This document shows positions 25,085 through 34,700 of a stretch of DNA of 64,000 nt, piece after piece. The first letter of the stretch is position 1. Every line of letters begins with the position of its first letter. This DNA comes from Limnobacter thiooxidans (lineage in GTDB: Bacteria > Pseudomonadota > Gammaproteobacteria > Burkholderiales > Burkholderiaceae_B): positions 434,001 through 498,000 of the forward strand of contig NZ_AP028947.1 of the NCBI RefSeq assembly GCF_036323495.1, written 5' to 3'. The notes below the pieces were generated by a model that was given only the letters and a program-made list of their open reading frames with translations, made no database searches and had not been told where the DNA came from. The position numbers and the translations under genes were made by a program.

Positions 25085-25954
25085 ATGGAATCGATCAATC
25101 TAAAACACATCTATTCCAACCTCATCGCCGGACGTTTACCCGTGGGCACCGGCAGTGCACAAAAGGTTGTGATGAATCAGGCCTACGCCATACTGGGCAC
25201 CCACCGCTTGCACGCGTATCTGGTAGAGCGTGCAGGGCATGTGTATTACTTTGCTGTTGAAAGCCAGTGCCTCAGCTCAGCGCCAGGCTTTTCATTGCCC
25301 TTCGTGGATGTGCTACCCGATGGCCCTTTGCATGTGGGTGATGCCATTTACCTGCTCAAAGGCTCAGATTACGCAGCCGCCCTGGTCATTGAAGGCGGCA
25401 GTGTTCGCTTGTTGTGCAACGACCAGGACGTGTTGAAAGACTACCTGATTGGCCTGGACCTCCAGATTGTTGAAATTGAGCACAAGGGTGGCAAGCCACT
25501 GACTAGTATTCCGCAAGCCATACAAGGTATCACCGAGCGTTTCAGTGCCGTACTGATGAAGTCATCGATTGGTGTGTTGTTGTTTGCCTCGTTGGTGTTC
25601 ATTGGCGCGCAGGGGGCAAGCGCCTACACCTCGAACCAGACTGCCAAGGGGCTGAATGCACGTGCCGTTGAAAATGATTTGAACGCAACCCTCACCAAGT
25701 TGAGTGTGCAACAACCATTGGCCCGGCAAATTTCACGCATTCAGAAAGTTTCAGCCACCGTGGTGCGTTCCGGCGGGTGGATCGAAAAGTATCAAATGAA
25801 TGGTGAAGAGTCTGAGAGTTTTGAATTGATCCTGCCCAGTTGGGTGAGCCAGGACTACCTCGATTCGTTGGGTCGCGACGTGGTCACCGATCTAAGGGAT
25901 ATGGAAGGGTTACTCACTGTCCGTAAACAAGGCAAGAAGGAGCCTGCGAAGTGA
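25085..25954 (+). CDS. Bitopic pilus alignment protein (PilO/TcpD-like position)
   Basis: This 289-residue protein has a cytoplasmic N-terminal part (1-155), one membrane span (about 158-180, SSIGVLLFASLVFIGA) and a periplasmic helical C-terminal part ending in a compact domain. The topology equals that of PilO of R64 or BfpC/TcpD, which couple the cytoplasmic ATPase platform to the periplasm. No strong sequence motif is visible. Its last four bases overlap the following gene (ATGA-type overlap), which shows coupling. Confidence 0.65.
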   Translation: MESINLKHIYSNLIAGRLPVGTGSAQKVVMNQAYAILGTHRLHAYLVERAGHVYYFAVESQCLSSAPGFSLPFVDVLPDGPLHVGDAIYLLKGSDYAAALVIEGGSVRLLCNDQDVLKDYLIGLDLQIVEIEHKGGKPLTSIPQAIQGITERFSAVLMKSSIGVLLFASLVFIGAQGASAYTSNQTAKGLNARAVENDLNATLTKLSVQQPLARQISRIQKVSATVVRSGGWIEKYQMNGEESESFELILPSWVSQDYLDSLGRDVVTDLRDMEGLLTVRKQGKKEPAK

Positions 25955-26436
25955 AATTTGATCTGAAGAACAACACTGCGTTGTGGGTAACCGAGGCCAG
26001 TCGTTTGCTGGGCCTGGCACCCGTGTTCACGATGATGTGTGCGGTGATCATGGTCATTCTTGCCGTGTTTTCAGTGAATGACCTGTTGCGTGCCGCCGAA
26101 GTTGAAAAGAAAGGCCAGGAGCTTCCCGAGTTCAGCCTGAAAAAGGTACCTGTCGGAAAAGCTGTTTACAGCGACTACGCACGTGTCTTGGGCAGGCTCA
26201 GTCCGGATGTCCAGGTTCTTGCAGAACGAGATGGCATACGGATTGAAATTGCCAATGCAGCCCAGTACGCCGAGTTCATGTACGTATTGAACAGTGTGCA
26301 AGGTGTTTCAAAAGATGTGGTTTGGCATGCCGAGGAAATTTGTCTCGCAGGCTGCGCAGGCAAGGCTTCTGTGGCGCTGGTCAAGGGCATGACAGAAAAG
26401 GTCGAGGTCAAATTGAGGGGACAAGACAATGAGTGA
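25951..26436 (+). CDS. Small bitopic pilus alignment protein (PilP/PilO-like position)
   Basis: This 161-residue protein has a short cytoplasmic tail, one membrane span (about 22-45, VFTMMCAVIMVILAVFSV), a linker and a periplasmic ferredoxin-like domain candidate (VQVLAERDGIRIEIANAAQYAEFMYVL split over strands and helices). A Cys pair (ICLAGC) near the C-terminus may form a disulfide. It overlaps both neighbours by four to eight bases. It fills the GspM/PilO slot of the machine; assignment is by topology and location. Confidence 0.6.
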   Translation: MKFDLKNNTALWVTEASRLLGLAPVFTMMCAVIMVILAVFSVNDLLRAAEVEKKGQELPEFSLKKVPVGKAVYSDYARVLGRLSPDVQVLAERDGIRIEIANAAQYAEFMYVLNSVQGVSKDVVWHAEEICLAGCAGKASVALVKGMTEKVEVKLRGQDNE

Positions 26437-27313
26437 ATTTCAAGACAAGCCTGCTGGTGAAACCGTTGTGCACAATGCGCCTCAGTTCATGAAGAAAAAA
26501 ATCACCCTGGCAGTGGCAGCCCTCGGTTTATTTGGCGTGGTGTCGTGGGCAGGCTGGACAGCCTTCTCCGGGCCATCCAGTCAATCTACCGCAGTGTCAC
26601 CTGTGGGCAATGCTTTTGCAGCCGCGGGCTCGTCGGTGCAAGGCGACAGGCAAGTGGCCACCATCAACGGCATGAAAATCACCGAAATGGAGTTGGGCGG
26701 TCTGCTGCAATCCGGGGTAGACCGCGCCATTGTGATTGACCGCTACATCAACAAAGTGGTGGCCGCTGAACGTGGCCGGGAAATGTACGTGGATGAAGCC
26801 AAGGCTGCTCTGCGTGCCGCAGAGCGTGAAGTGCTTGCGACCCTGTACACCACCAAGCGCCTGGATGAATTGCGCAAGGCGGTGACAGAACAGGAAATTA
26901 CGGCGTACTACGACACCAATGTGTTGGATCAGAACTTTCAGCAATGGAAAGTCAGCTACTACCTGAGCAACAACCAGGCTGATATTCAAGACACCTTGGC
27001 CAAGCTCAAGAAAGGTGAAAAAGATGCACTGGATCAGCTGAAACCCCTGATCGAGCAGGGTGATGGCTATGCGGTGGCGCAAGCCTTGCCCTACAACCTG
27101 GGCCGCGTGGTATCGAGGATGAAAAAGGGCGAGTTCAGCGAGGTGTTGAATTTGCGAAACGGATTGTTGGTTCTGAAAATTGAAGACATGAAGCAGTTGA
27201 AAAAGCCCACCCGGGACGAATTGAAGCAAGACATTGTTCAGGCCCTTGCTTTGGAAAAATTCAACAGCGAACTTGAGCAAGCCCGACGGCAAGCCAAAGT
27301 CGAGTTGGGTTGA
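26429..27313 (+). CDS. Membrane-anchored parvulin/SurA-like chaperone
   Basis: This 294-residue protein has an N-terminal membrane anchor (about 25-47), a Ser/Ala linker, a helical SurA_N-like region with ATINGMKITEMELGGLLQ, and a PpiC-type C-terminal part (VSYYLSNNQADIQDTLAKLK, RMKKGEFSEVLNLRNGLLVL). These enzymes fold outer-membrane and secreted proteins in the periplasm. A parvulin gene inside a pilus operon is unusual; a dedicated chaperone for the large adhesin encoded three genes downstream is a reasonable inference. Whether the isomerase site is intact cannot be decided by eye. Confidence 0.72.
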   Translation: MSEFQDKPAGETVVHNAPQFMKKKITLAVAALGLFGVVSWAGWTAFSGPSSQSTAVSPVGNAFAAAGSSVQGDRQVATINGMKITEMELGGLLQSGVDRAIVIDRYINKVVAAERGREMYVDEAKAALRAAEREVLATLYTTKRLDELRKAVTEQEITAYYDTNVLDQNFQQWKVSYYLSNNQADIQDTLAKLKKGEKDALDQLKPLIEQGDGYAVAQALPYNLGRVVSRMKKGEFSEVLNLRNGLLVLKIEDMKQLKKPTRDELKQDIVQALALEKFNSELEQARRQAKVELG

Positions 27314-27353
27314 TAAACATGGCCTGAATTGCGCAATACACGAGGAGATCATC

Positions 27354-28031
27354 ATGAAATACACATTCAAGAAAAATGCGGGTTTCCGCCCTGCACGCCA
27401 GGCAGGTTTCATTCAGGCAGCGCTGTTGTTCGGCATCGCATTGATGACTGCCGTGCTGGGTGGCTTTGCCCTGGCCAACCGAAGCCCAACCTCGCAAACA
27501 GATACCGAGCAAGCCAAGGTCAATGCCTCGGTCATTTTGAAACAAGCCAGTGATTTGCGCGATGGCGTGGCGCGTTACTCCAGTGATTTTGGATCATCAT
27601 CAATCGGCGCTATGACTTTTTCAAACACTGGGCCTCAAGGCTTGTTCGATCCAGTGGCCCGTTATGCTTCACCGCAAATCATGCCAAGTTCTGCATTTAA
27701 CACTGACGAAGACATCGACATCAAGGCGCCTGATACCTTGGTTGCGGGTCACTGGTACCTCAACAAAGCCACTATTGGAAGTGGCTTGGCTACAGGTAGC
27801 GCAGATCCGATGGTGATCTTGCCTGGGTTGCGCGAAGACGTGTGTGGTCGCGTAAACACCTTGCTGTATGGCAGCCCGACCATTTATGCCTCAACCGCTG
27901 ATCTGGATGATTGGATAGGTGGTACAGATGGTGGCATCTCTGGGGTTGCGGACATCGCTGGCTGGCCAGAAGGTTGTGTAAGTACCGCCGACTCCAAGTG
28001 GGTGTACTTCAAAGCAGTGCAGGAAAATTGA
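27354..28031 (+). CDS. Pilin-like protein (candidate major pilin), lacks Glu5
   Basis: The ATG at 27354 with a strong GAGGAG site gives 225 residues. The N-terminus has a leader ending RQAG followed by FIQAALLFGIALMTAVLGG, a type IV prepilin signature with cleavage after Gly. Mature position 5 is Ala instead of the near-universal Glu. A C-terminal Cys pair (ED-V-C-GR and EG-C-VS) could form the pilin D-loop. It is followed by its own terminator, which suggests high expression relative to the rest of the operon. The large mature size fits type IVb pilins. Confidence 0.75.
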   Translation: MKYTFKKNAGFRPARQAGFIQAALLFGIALMTAVLGGFALANRSPTSQTDTEQAKVNASVILKQASDLRDGVARYSSDFGSSSIGAMTFSNTGPQGLFDPVARYASPQIMPSSAFNTDEDIDIKAPDTLVAGHWYLNKATIGSGLATGSADPMVILPGLREDVCGRVNTLLYGSPTIYASTADLDDWIGGTDGGISGVADIAGWPEGCVSTADSKWVYFKAVQEN

Positions 28032-28051
28032 TCGTACTTTTCCGCATTCAA

Positions 28052-28076
28052 AGCCCACTACCCAGTGGGCTTTTTT
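28052..28076 (+). terminator. Rho-independent terminator after the pilin gene
   Basis: AGCCCACT, loop ACCC, AGTGGGCT and a T-run. A terminator inside an otherwise tight pilus cluster would let the pilin message accumulate while partial read-through feeds the downstream minor pilin and adhesin. Confidence 0.85.
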
Positions 28077-28196
28077 ACGCCTCTAGACTTCCCCGTTTTA
28101 CCCCTTTCTCACCAAAGCAAGGGATCTTGCGCTGATTAATTCTCACCGTAATACCGGTATGCACAGCAATCCGTGCAAAAACCGAAGGTGAAGATC

Positions 28197-28739
28197 ATGG
28201 TGACTTGGCGTCGCATTCAGCAACAAGGCGGTTTTATCGCCTCCTACATTTTGTACGGCATTGGCCTGCTGGCCATTGTGGGTGCTGCGTATGGGCGTTT
28301 GAATTCGGCCAGCCAGCAAGGCAAGGCGGTACAGGACGCGGTGGACGAAGTCACAATTCAGCTCGACGTACTCACCGGAAAAATCATGCTGTGTGGCGCT
28401 GTGTATCCTGACGGCGACCACGGCCAGTTTGATGCGCGTCACGCCTTCCCGGCCCCAGCCACAGTGGACAACCAGGCCGTGATCTCGGCAGTGGCCTGCC
28501 CCGGTGCCCCAATCGGTTTGCAAGGCCTTTCAGCCATGCCAGACGGCATTCCATTGCCTGTCAGCCCACCCGATTTTGATGAATGGATTTATGAACACAC
28601 CGACGCAGGTGGTATACGCCTGCGTCTTGCACCACGTGTGGCGGATGGCGCACCGGCAATACGTGCGCGTTTACTAAGGCAATTTCCGGGCACGGCGATG
28701 GTCGACGACGATGAATTGGTATTCACGGTATTGAACTAG
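28197..28739 (+). CDS. Second (minor) pilin-like protein
   Basis: The ATG at 28197 has an AAGGTGA site; a GTG at 28173 is less likely. The product is 180 residues with a leader RRIQQQGG followed by FIASYILYGIGLLAIVG, the prepilin N-helix pattern, again without Glu at mature position 5 (Tyr). Two Cys residues (MLCGAV and AVACPG) are well spaced for a disulfide. It lies nine bases before the giant adhesin gene. In type IVb systems minor pilins in this slot initiate the fibre or hold a tip protein; that role is inferred. Confidence 0.68.
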   Translation: MVTWRRIQQQGGFIASYILYGIGLLAIVGAAYGRLNSASQQGKAVQDAVDEVTIQLDVLTGKIMLCGAVYPDGDHGQFDARHAFPAPATVDNQAVISAVACPGAPIGLQGLSAMPDGIPLPVSPPDFDEWIYEHTDAGGIRLRLAPRVADGAPAIRARLLRQFPGTAMVDDDELVFTVLN

Positions 28740-28747
28740 GGGACAAC

Positions 28748-31700
28748 ATGACCAAGAACCACACACAACAAAAGCCTGTGTATTTCAAACACAGGGCATT
28801 GGTTCTCGCAGTCAGAAGGGCACTGCCCTTTCTGGTCGCATTCAGCTTGGGTGCTGCCTTGGTTGGCCCTGCTGCAGGGCGTTCCGGCGAGAATGCAGCC
28901 GCGTTCACAGCCACCCAACTGATTCGGCAATTTACCTTGAAAAATACTGTCGCTCAGGTCAGTCAGGGCATGCAGGGTCACGTTCAGGAAGTGAATGGCT
29001 TTTTGCGCGCACCTGCCATGGGTCTTCGTCCAAGCGGTTTCCCGGCCGACATGGGTTCAGTACCCGGCACTGTGAACCTGCCACGGCGCGACGGTGCAGG
29101 TCGCCCCTTGGGTTACTGTGCCTGGGACAACGCGTCGGCCAGTTCCGATGCCAATCACCTTGCGGGTTCCGGTGTTCCCAATCCGTTGGCCTACGCGGTA
29201 ATCTCACCCGGTTTGAATGGCACCATGGAAACCACCTGTGCCAATGTGCAGGCAACAGGCGCCGGGCAGGGCGACGACTTTGTGCAAGTCACTGCGCCTG
29301 CGCAAGCCTCATCCAAACAGTTCAAAAGTGCGGTGGGTACGGTTGTTGAGTTACAGGCCACGCCTGCAGAAGAAGGTGATGTGCGGCTTGTGGCCGAGAA
29401 CAACAAGTTGTACAGCTATCTGGGTGGCATCTGGGTTCCTGTGGATGGCAGCAAGTTTGCAGATGATTCTGTGGCCAATGGCGCAGGCGCTCTGGCTTAC
29501 ACTGCAGGCAAGGTGACTGTGGCTGATTTTCAGGCGGCATCTGCAACCATCACTGGTGCCCTTGCTGGCGATTCTGCCACATTCACCAACGGTGTTACAG
29601 CTGCCACATTCACAGGAAGCGGCAGCGGTTTGAGCGATCTGAATGCCGGCAACATCAACAGTGGTATTTTGGGCGCCGCTTTTGGTGGTACAGGGGTTGA
29701 TGGCAGTGCCGCAGCGCAGGGTAGCTTGTTGATTGGTACTGGTGCCGGTTTTGCACTGGGCGCAATTACCGCAGGCGACGGCATTGGTGTACTGAATGGT
29801 GCAGGCAGCATCACGATTTCCAACACCGGAGTGTTGAGCATTACCGGTACAGCAGACCAGATCATTGCAAGTGGCAGCAATGGCGACGTGGTGCTCAGCC
29901 TGCCACAAACTATTGCCACCACCAGCACACCCACCTTCGCCGGCATGATGTTGAATGGTGCCCTTGCTGCACCCAGTGCCATTTTTTCCGGGGACATCAG
30001 TGCCCGTCGGCTCTATTTGTCTGATTCATCGGGTGGAGTAACCACGCCGAATCTGGTCATCGGTCTTGGGGCCATGGCAGCCGCCACCAGCGGGGTGGGT
30101 GCCAATACCGCAGTGGGTATCGGTGCGTTGGCGGCCAACACCACGGGTGACAAAAACACGGCGATTGGTGAGGGTGCGTTGAATGCCAACCTGACGGGTG
30201 TCTTGAACGTGGCGGTGGGCCACAGTGCTTTGCGTGACAACACCACAGGCAGCTTGAACACCGCCTTGGGAACATCGTCCCTACGCTTCAACATTTCAGG
30301 TTCCAACAACACGGCAGTGGGTGATGGTGCCTTGTACAACAACCTGACCGGTGATTTGAATACATCTGTTGGCCGCGCTTCAATGATCAGCAACATCAAC
30401 GGCTACAACAACAGTGCGTTGGGTGAAGCCGCGTTGTATAACAACACCTCGGGTTATGAAAACGTGGCCGTGGGCAAACACACCATGATGTCCAATACAA
30501 CTGGCTTTGAGAATACTGCAATTGGTCTTGAAGCCCTGTGGCGAAATAGCACCGGTACGCGCAATGTGGCGCTTGGCCGGCACGCTGGTTTTGACAATCA
30601 AGATGGCAGTAACAACACCTTTCTGGGAACCAGTTCAGCCCCCGAATCGGGCAGCCTGAATTTTGCAACAGCGATTGGCGCGTCGTCACGGGTGTCAACT
30701 GACAACACCATTGTGCTGGGGCGCGTCACCGACAGAACGGTGATTGGTGCTACCGGCGCCGATGGCAGCGATAACCTTTTGCAAGTCACAGGAAATGCAG
30801 GGGTTAGTGGCGACCTCGTCTTGACTGCATCGGGAAGCGGCAGCACGCTTGGATCAAAAATCAGGTTTGGTGGTGTGAATGAACAGACCGATCCAATATC
30901 CCTGGGGCGAATCAATGCTTCCAATGACAACTCAATTCTTCAATTGACCTTGGGTGATAACGAGGTTGATAGTTTCGGCGGTAACGGCGACCGTTTTCAA
31001 ATTGCCCTCACCAACGGTTTTGTTGGGCACTACTTCGATTCAAACGGCAATGCATACCACGCAGGTAACCTTGGCGTGGGTTCGCTTTCTACCGGGCGTC
31101 TGGACATAGCCAATTACACCGGTGTTGCTGAACCCAACATCATCATCGGCCCAGGTGCCATGCTCAGTGCGCAAAGTGGAAGCGGTGGCAACGTGGCTTT
31201 GGGTATTCATGTCATGGAATCCAATACCTCCGGTGCACGCAACACGGCCCTGGGTTCTTACGCCATGCATGTCAACACCACGGGTATCGAAAACACAGCA
31301 GTGGGTTTCGCAGCGCTGGGAACCAATTCCTCTGGTTATTACAACACCGCAGTGGGCGAAAGTGCCTTGCTGTTTAACACCACGGGTTTTAGCAACGTGG
31401 CCATGGGCAACAGCGCCTTGCGCAACAACATCACAGGCTGGGAAAACATTGCGATTGGCCAGGACGCCTTGTTCACCAACACCGCCGGTGCGGGTAACCT
31501 GGCCTTCGGCTTCGAATCCCTGAAGTTTTTGAACAGCGGCTCCAGCAACATCGGTATCGGTTACGACGCGTTGGAAAACCTTCAGTCGGGTAGCCGCAAC
31601 GTCGCCATTGGCAATGAAGCAGGCGAACGCGATGGTTCACGCACCTTGAGCTTTGGCAGCGACAACACATTTCTGGGCGCTTACACCGGCCCAGCTGCGG

Positions 31701-34700
31701 GTGTGAACACGCTGAACTTCGGCACTGCAATTGGTGCCTATGCCGAAGTGTCCACAGACAACACGATTGTGCTGGGGCGCACCACTGACAAAACCGTGAT
31801 TGGTGCAACTGGCGACGATGGCAGTGGCAACCTGTTGCAGGTCACCGGCAATGCCGGAATCAGTGGAACATTGAATGCTGGTGTTCTGCAAACGGAGCGA
31901 ATGAACATTGGCAGTAATGCAGGCGGCGTCACTCACACCAATATCGGGATTGGTTACAACACACTGTCGGCCGCTCAAAGCGGCAATGGCGGCAACCTTG
32001 CGGTGGGGCAACAAGTTCTGCAAAACAACACCACAGGCCATTACAACACGGGCTTGGGGATCTATGCGCTTAGCGCCAACCAGACAGGTGCGCGAAACAC
32101 CGCAGTGGGCTACAGTGCACTGGTCGCCAATACCACAGGCTCACGTAATTCGGTGGTTGGCTACCGCGCGTTGTATTCCAACCTGACAGGCGACTACAAC
32201 GTGGCAATGGGCTACTACGCCATGCAATTCAGCACTCAAGGTTCCTACAACGTGGTGCTGGGCAACTTTGGCCTGGGCCACAACACCACAGGCCACAGCA
32301 ATTCGTTGTTGGGTGATTCAGCCATGTTCAACAACTCCACGGGCTTTGAAAATGTGGCAGTAGGCCGATACGCGCTGTACAACAATGGGGGCGGGGAAGG
32401 CAACGTGGCGGTTGGTTACAATTCAACTTCTGGCTTGTCGAGCGGCTCGGAAAACACCATATTGGGACGGTACTCAATGGATGGGCTGACCACAGGCAGC
32501 CGCAATGTTGCATTGGGAGCCGAAGCCGGTTCACGCGATGCCGCCCGGATGCTCACATCCGGCAGCGACAATACTTTCCTGGGTGCCTATTCTGGACCTT
32601 CGTCGGGTGTCAGCATCCTGAATTTTGCAACCGCTGTGGGCGCTTACGCACAGGTGGCCACTGACAACACGGTGGTGTTGGGCCGCCCCAGCCACAACAC
32701 GGTGATTGGTGCCACAGGTACGGCTTCAAGCGGCGCCTTGTCAGGCAATAAGTTGCAGGTGACAGGCTCCATTGGTGCCACCGGCAATTTTGTGTTGGCT
32801 CAATCCGGTTCGGGCAGCACCCTGGGCTCGCGAATCATGTTCGGTGCTGACTTTGAAGAAACTGACACCATATCGCTGGGCCGTATCAATTCCTCAGTGA
32901 ACAACTCAATTCTTCAATTGACCATGGGTGATGATTCCGCTCAGAATTTTGGAGGCGAGGGCGACCGTTTTCAAATTGCCACCACAGATGGCAATGTGCG
33001 TCACGCCTTCGATTCAAATGGCCATGCCTATCACGCAGGTACGCTGACTGTTTCCCGTCTTAGGGTAGGCAACTACGATGGTGGTGTCGGTGACATCAAC
33101 TTCGCGATCGGATTTGAAGCCTTGGCCGCTGCACAAAGTGGCGACGGTGGCAACGTGGCCGTGGGTGAGCATGTGCTGGAATACAATTCCACCGGTGCGT
33201 TCAATACGGCTTTGGGCAATTACGCCATGCACTGGAATGAAACAGGCTCTCAAAACACTGCTGTGGGTTACCACGCCCTGCAGGACAATTTTTCCGGGTC
33301 CAGCAATACCGCGGTTGGTCGTCATGCCATGTTTTACAACTCCACCGGCAGTTCCAACACTGCTTTGGGCGACGATGCGATGGCTTTCAACACCACCGGC
33401 AACATGAATGTGGCAGTTGGACATTACGCGCTTTATGCAAATCCAGAAGGTTTTGAAAACACCGCGATTGGTTATGATTCGATAGAGCGGCTAACTGATG
33501 GCGCTGAAAACACAGCCTTGGGCAGTTTTGCTCTGAATTTTCTGACCTCGGGCAGTCGCAACACGGCCATTGGTAGCGAATCCGCGTCACGTGACGTTGC
33601 GTACTACCTCACATCGGGCAGCGACAACAGTTTTCTGGGCGCGTATTCCGGCCCTGCGTCAGGTTTCAACACTTTGAACTTTGCAACCGCAATTGGTGCT
33701 TACGCACAGGTGTCAACCAGCAACACCGTGGTGTTGGGCCGCGCCAGCGACACCGTGGTCATCGGTGCCACCGGCAACGACGCCAGTGGCAACAAGCTTC
33801 AGGTCACTGGCTCCATTAAAGCCACGGCGTTCAACACGTCATCTGACCGTCGATTGAAAAACAGCATCACCCAGCTTGACAGCGGCAACCTGCTCAGCCA
33901 GTTGCAACAACTCAATGCTTACCACTACCGCTTCAACAGCGACCCCACAGGGCAAATTCGTTACGGTGTCATCGCACAAGAAGTGGCCACCCTGTTTCCG
34001 CATGCCGTGTCGTATGACGGGCAAGGCTTGATGGCCGTGGATTATGGTGCCTTGGGTGCAATCGCTGCTAGCGCAGTGGGACAATTGAGTACCCAGGTGA
34101 CTGCCTTGGACAAACAGGTGAAAACCAACACTGAGAACATCACCACCCTGACTGACCGCATGGGCACAGCGGAAGGAAAAATCGAAGCACTTGAAAGCTG
34201 GAAAATCCAGGCCGTTGACCGAATGGACAACCTGCAAACAGCCATCGACAAAAACATCGCCGACATTGCAAAAAATGCAGTGGCGATTACTGCCAACACA
34301 CAGCGCATTGACACGCTTGAAGAAGTCACGGTTTTGCTGGACGCACGCACCACCGAACACGGCAGCCTGATCGCCGTGTTGCAGGCGCAGTGGTCTGACA
34401 CCTTCAGCCGTGCTGACGATGGCCAAACCCTGGTGGTGAACGCCCCCAACCTGAAGGCCAGCAATTTCACCGCTCAGCAGGCCAGTGTTGGCACGTTGTA
34501 CAGTGAACGCTTGATGGCTGAAATGGCAAAAATCAAGGCGCTGGAAGTAGACAGCCTGCTGGTGAATTCCGCCCAGGCCCGCACGGTGCGTGCCGAGGAA
34601 ATGAACACCGGCAGCGCCCAGGTGTATGCAGGGGTTGGTTTGCCAGCCCTGTTGTTTGCTGCCACGGCAGACGGGCATTACACCGTGAACACCAGCGCAC

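Noticed and set aside
30030..33815. CRISPR-like repeat array
   Set aside because: The repeats are protein-level, of unequal length and in frame through a single long gene. There are no identical direct repeats with unique spacers.
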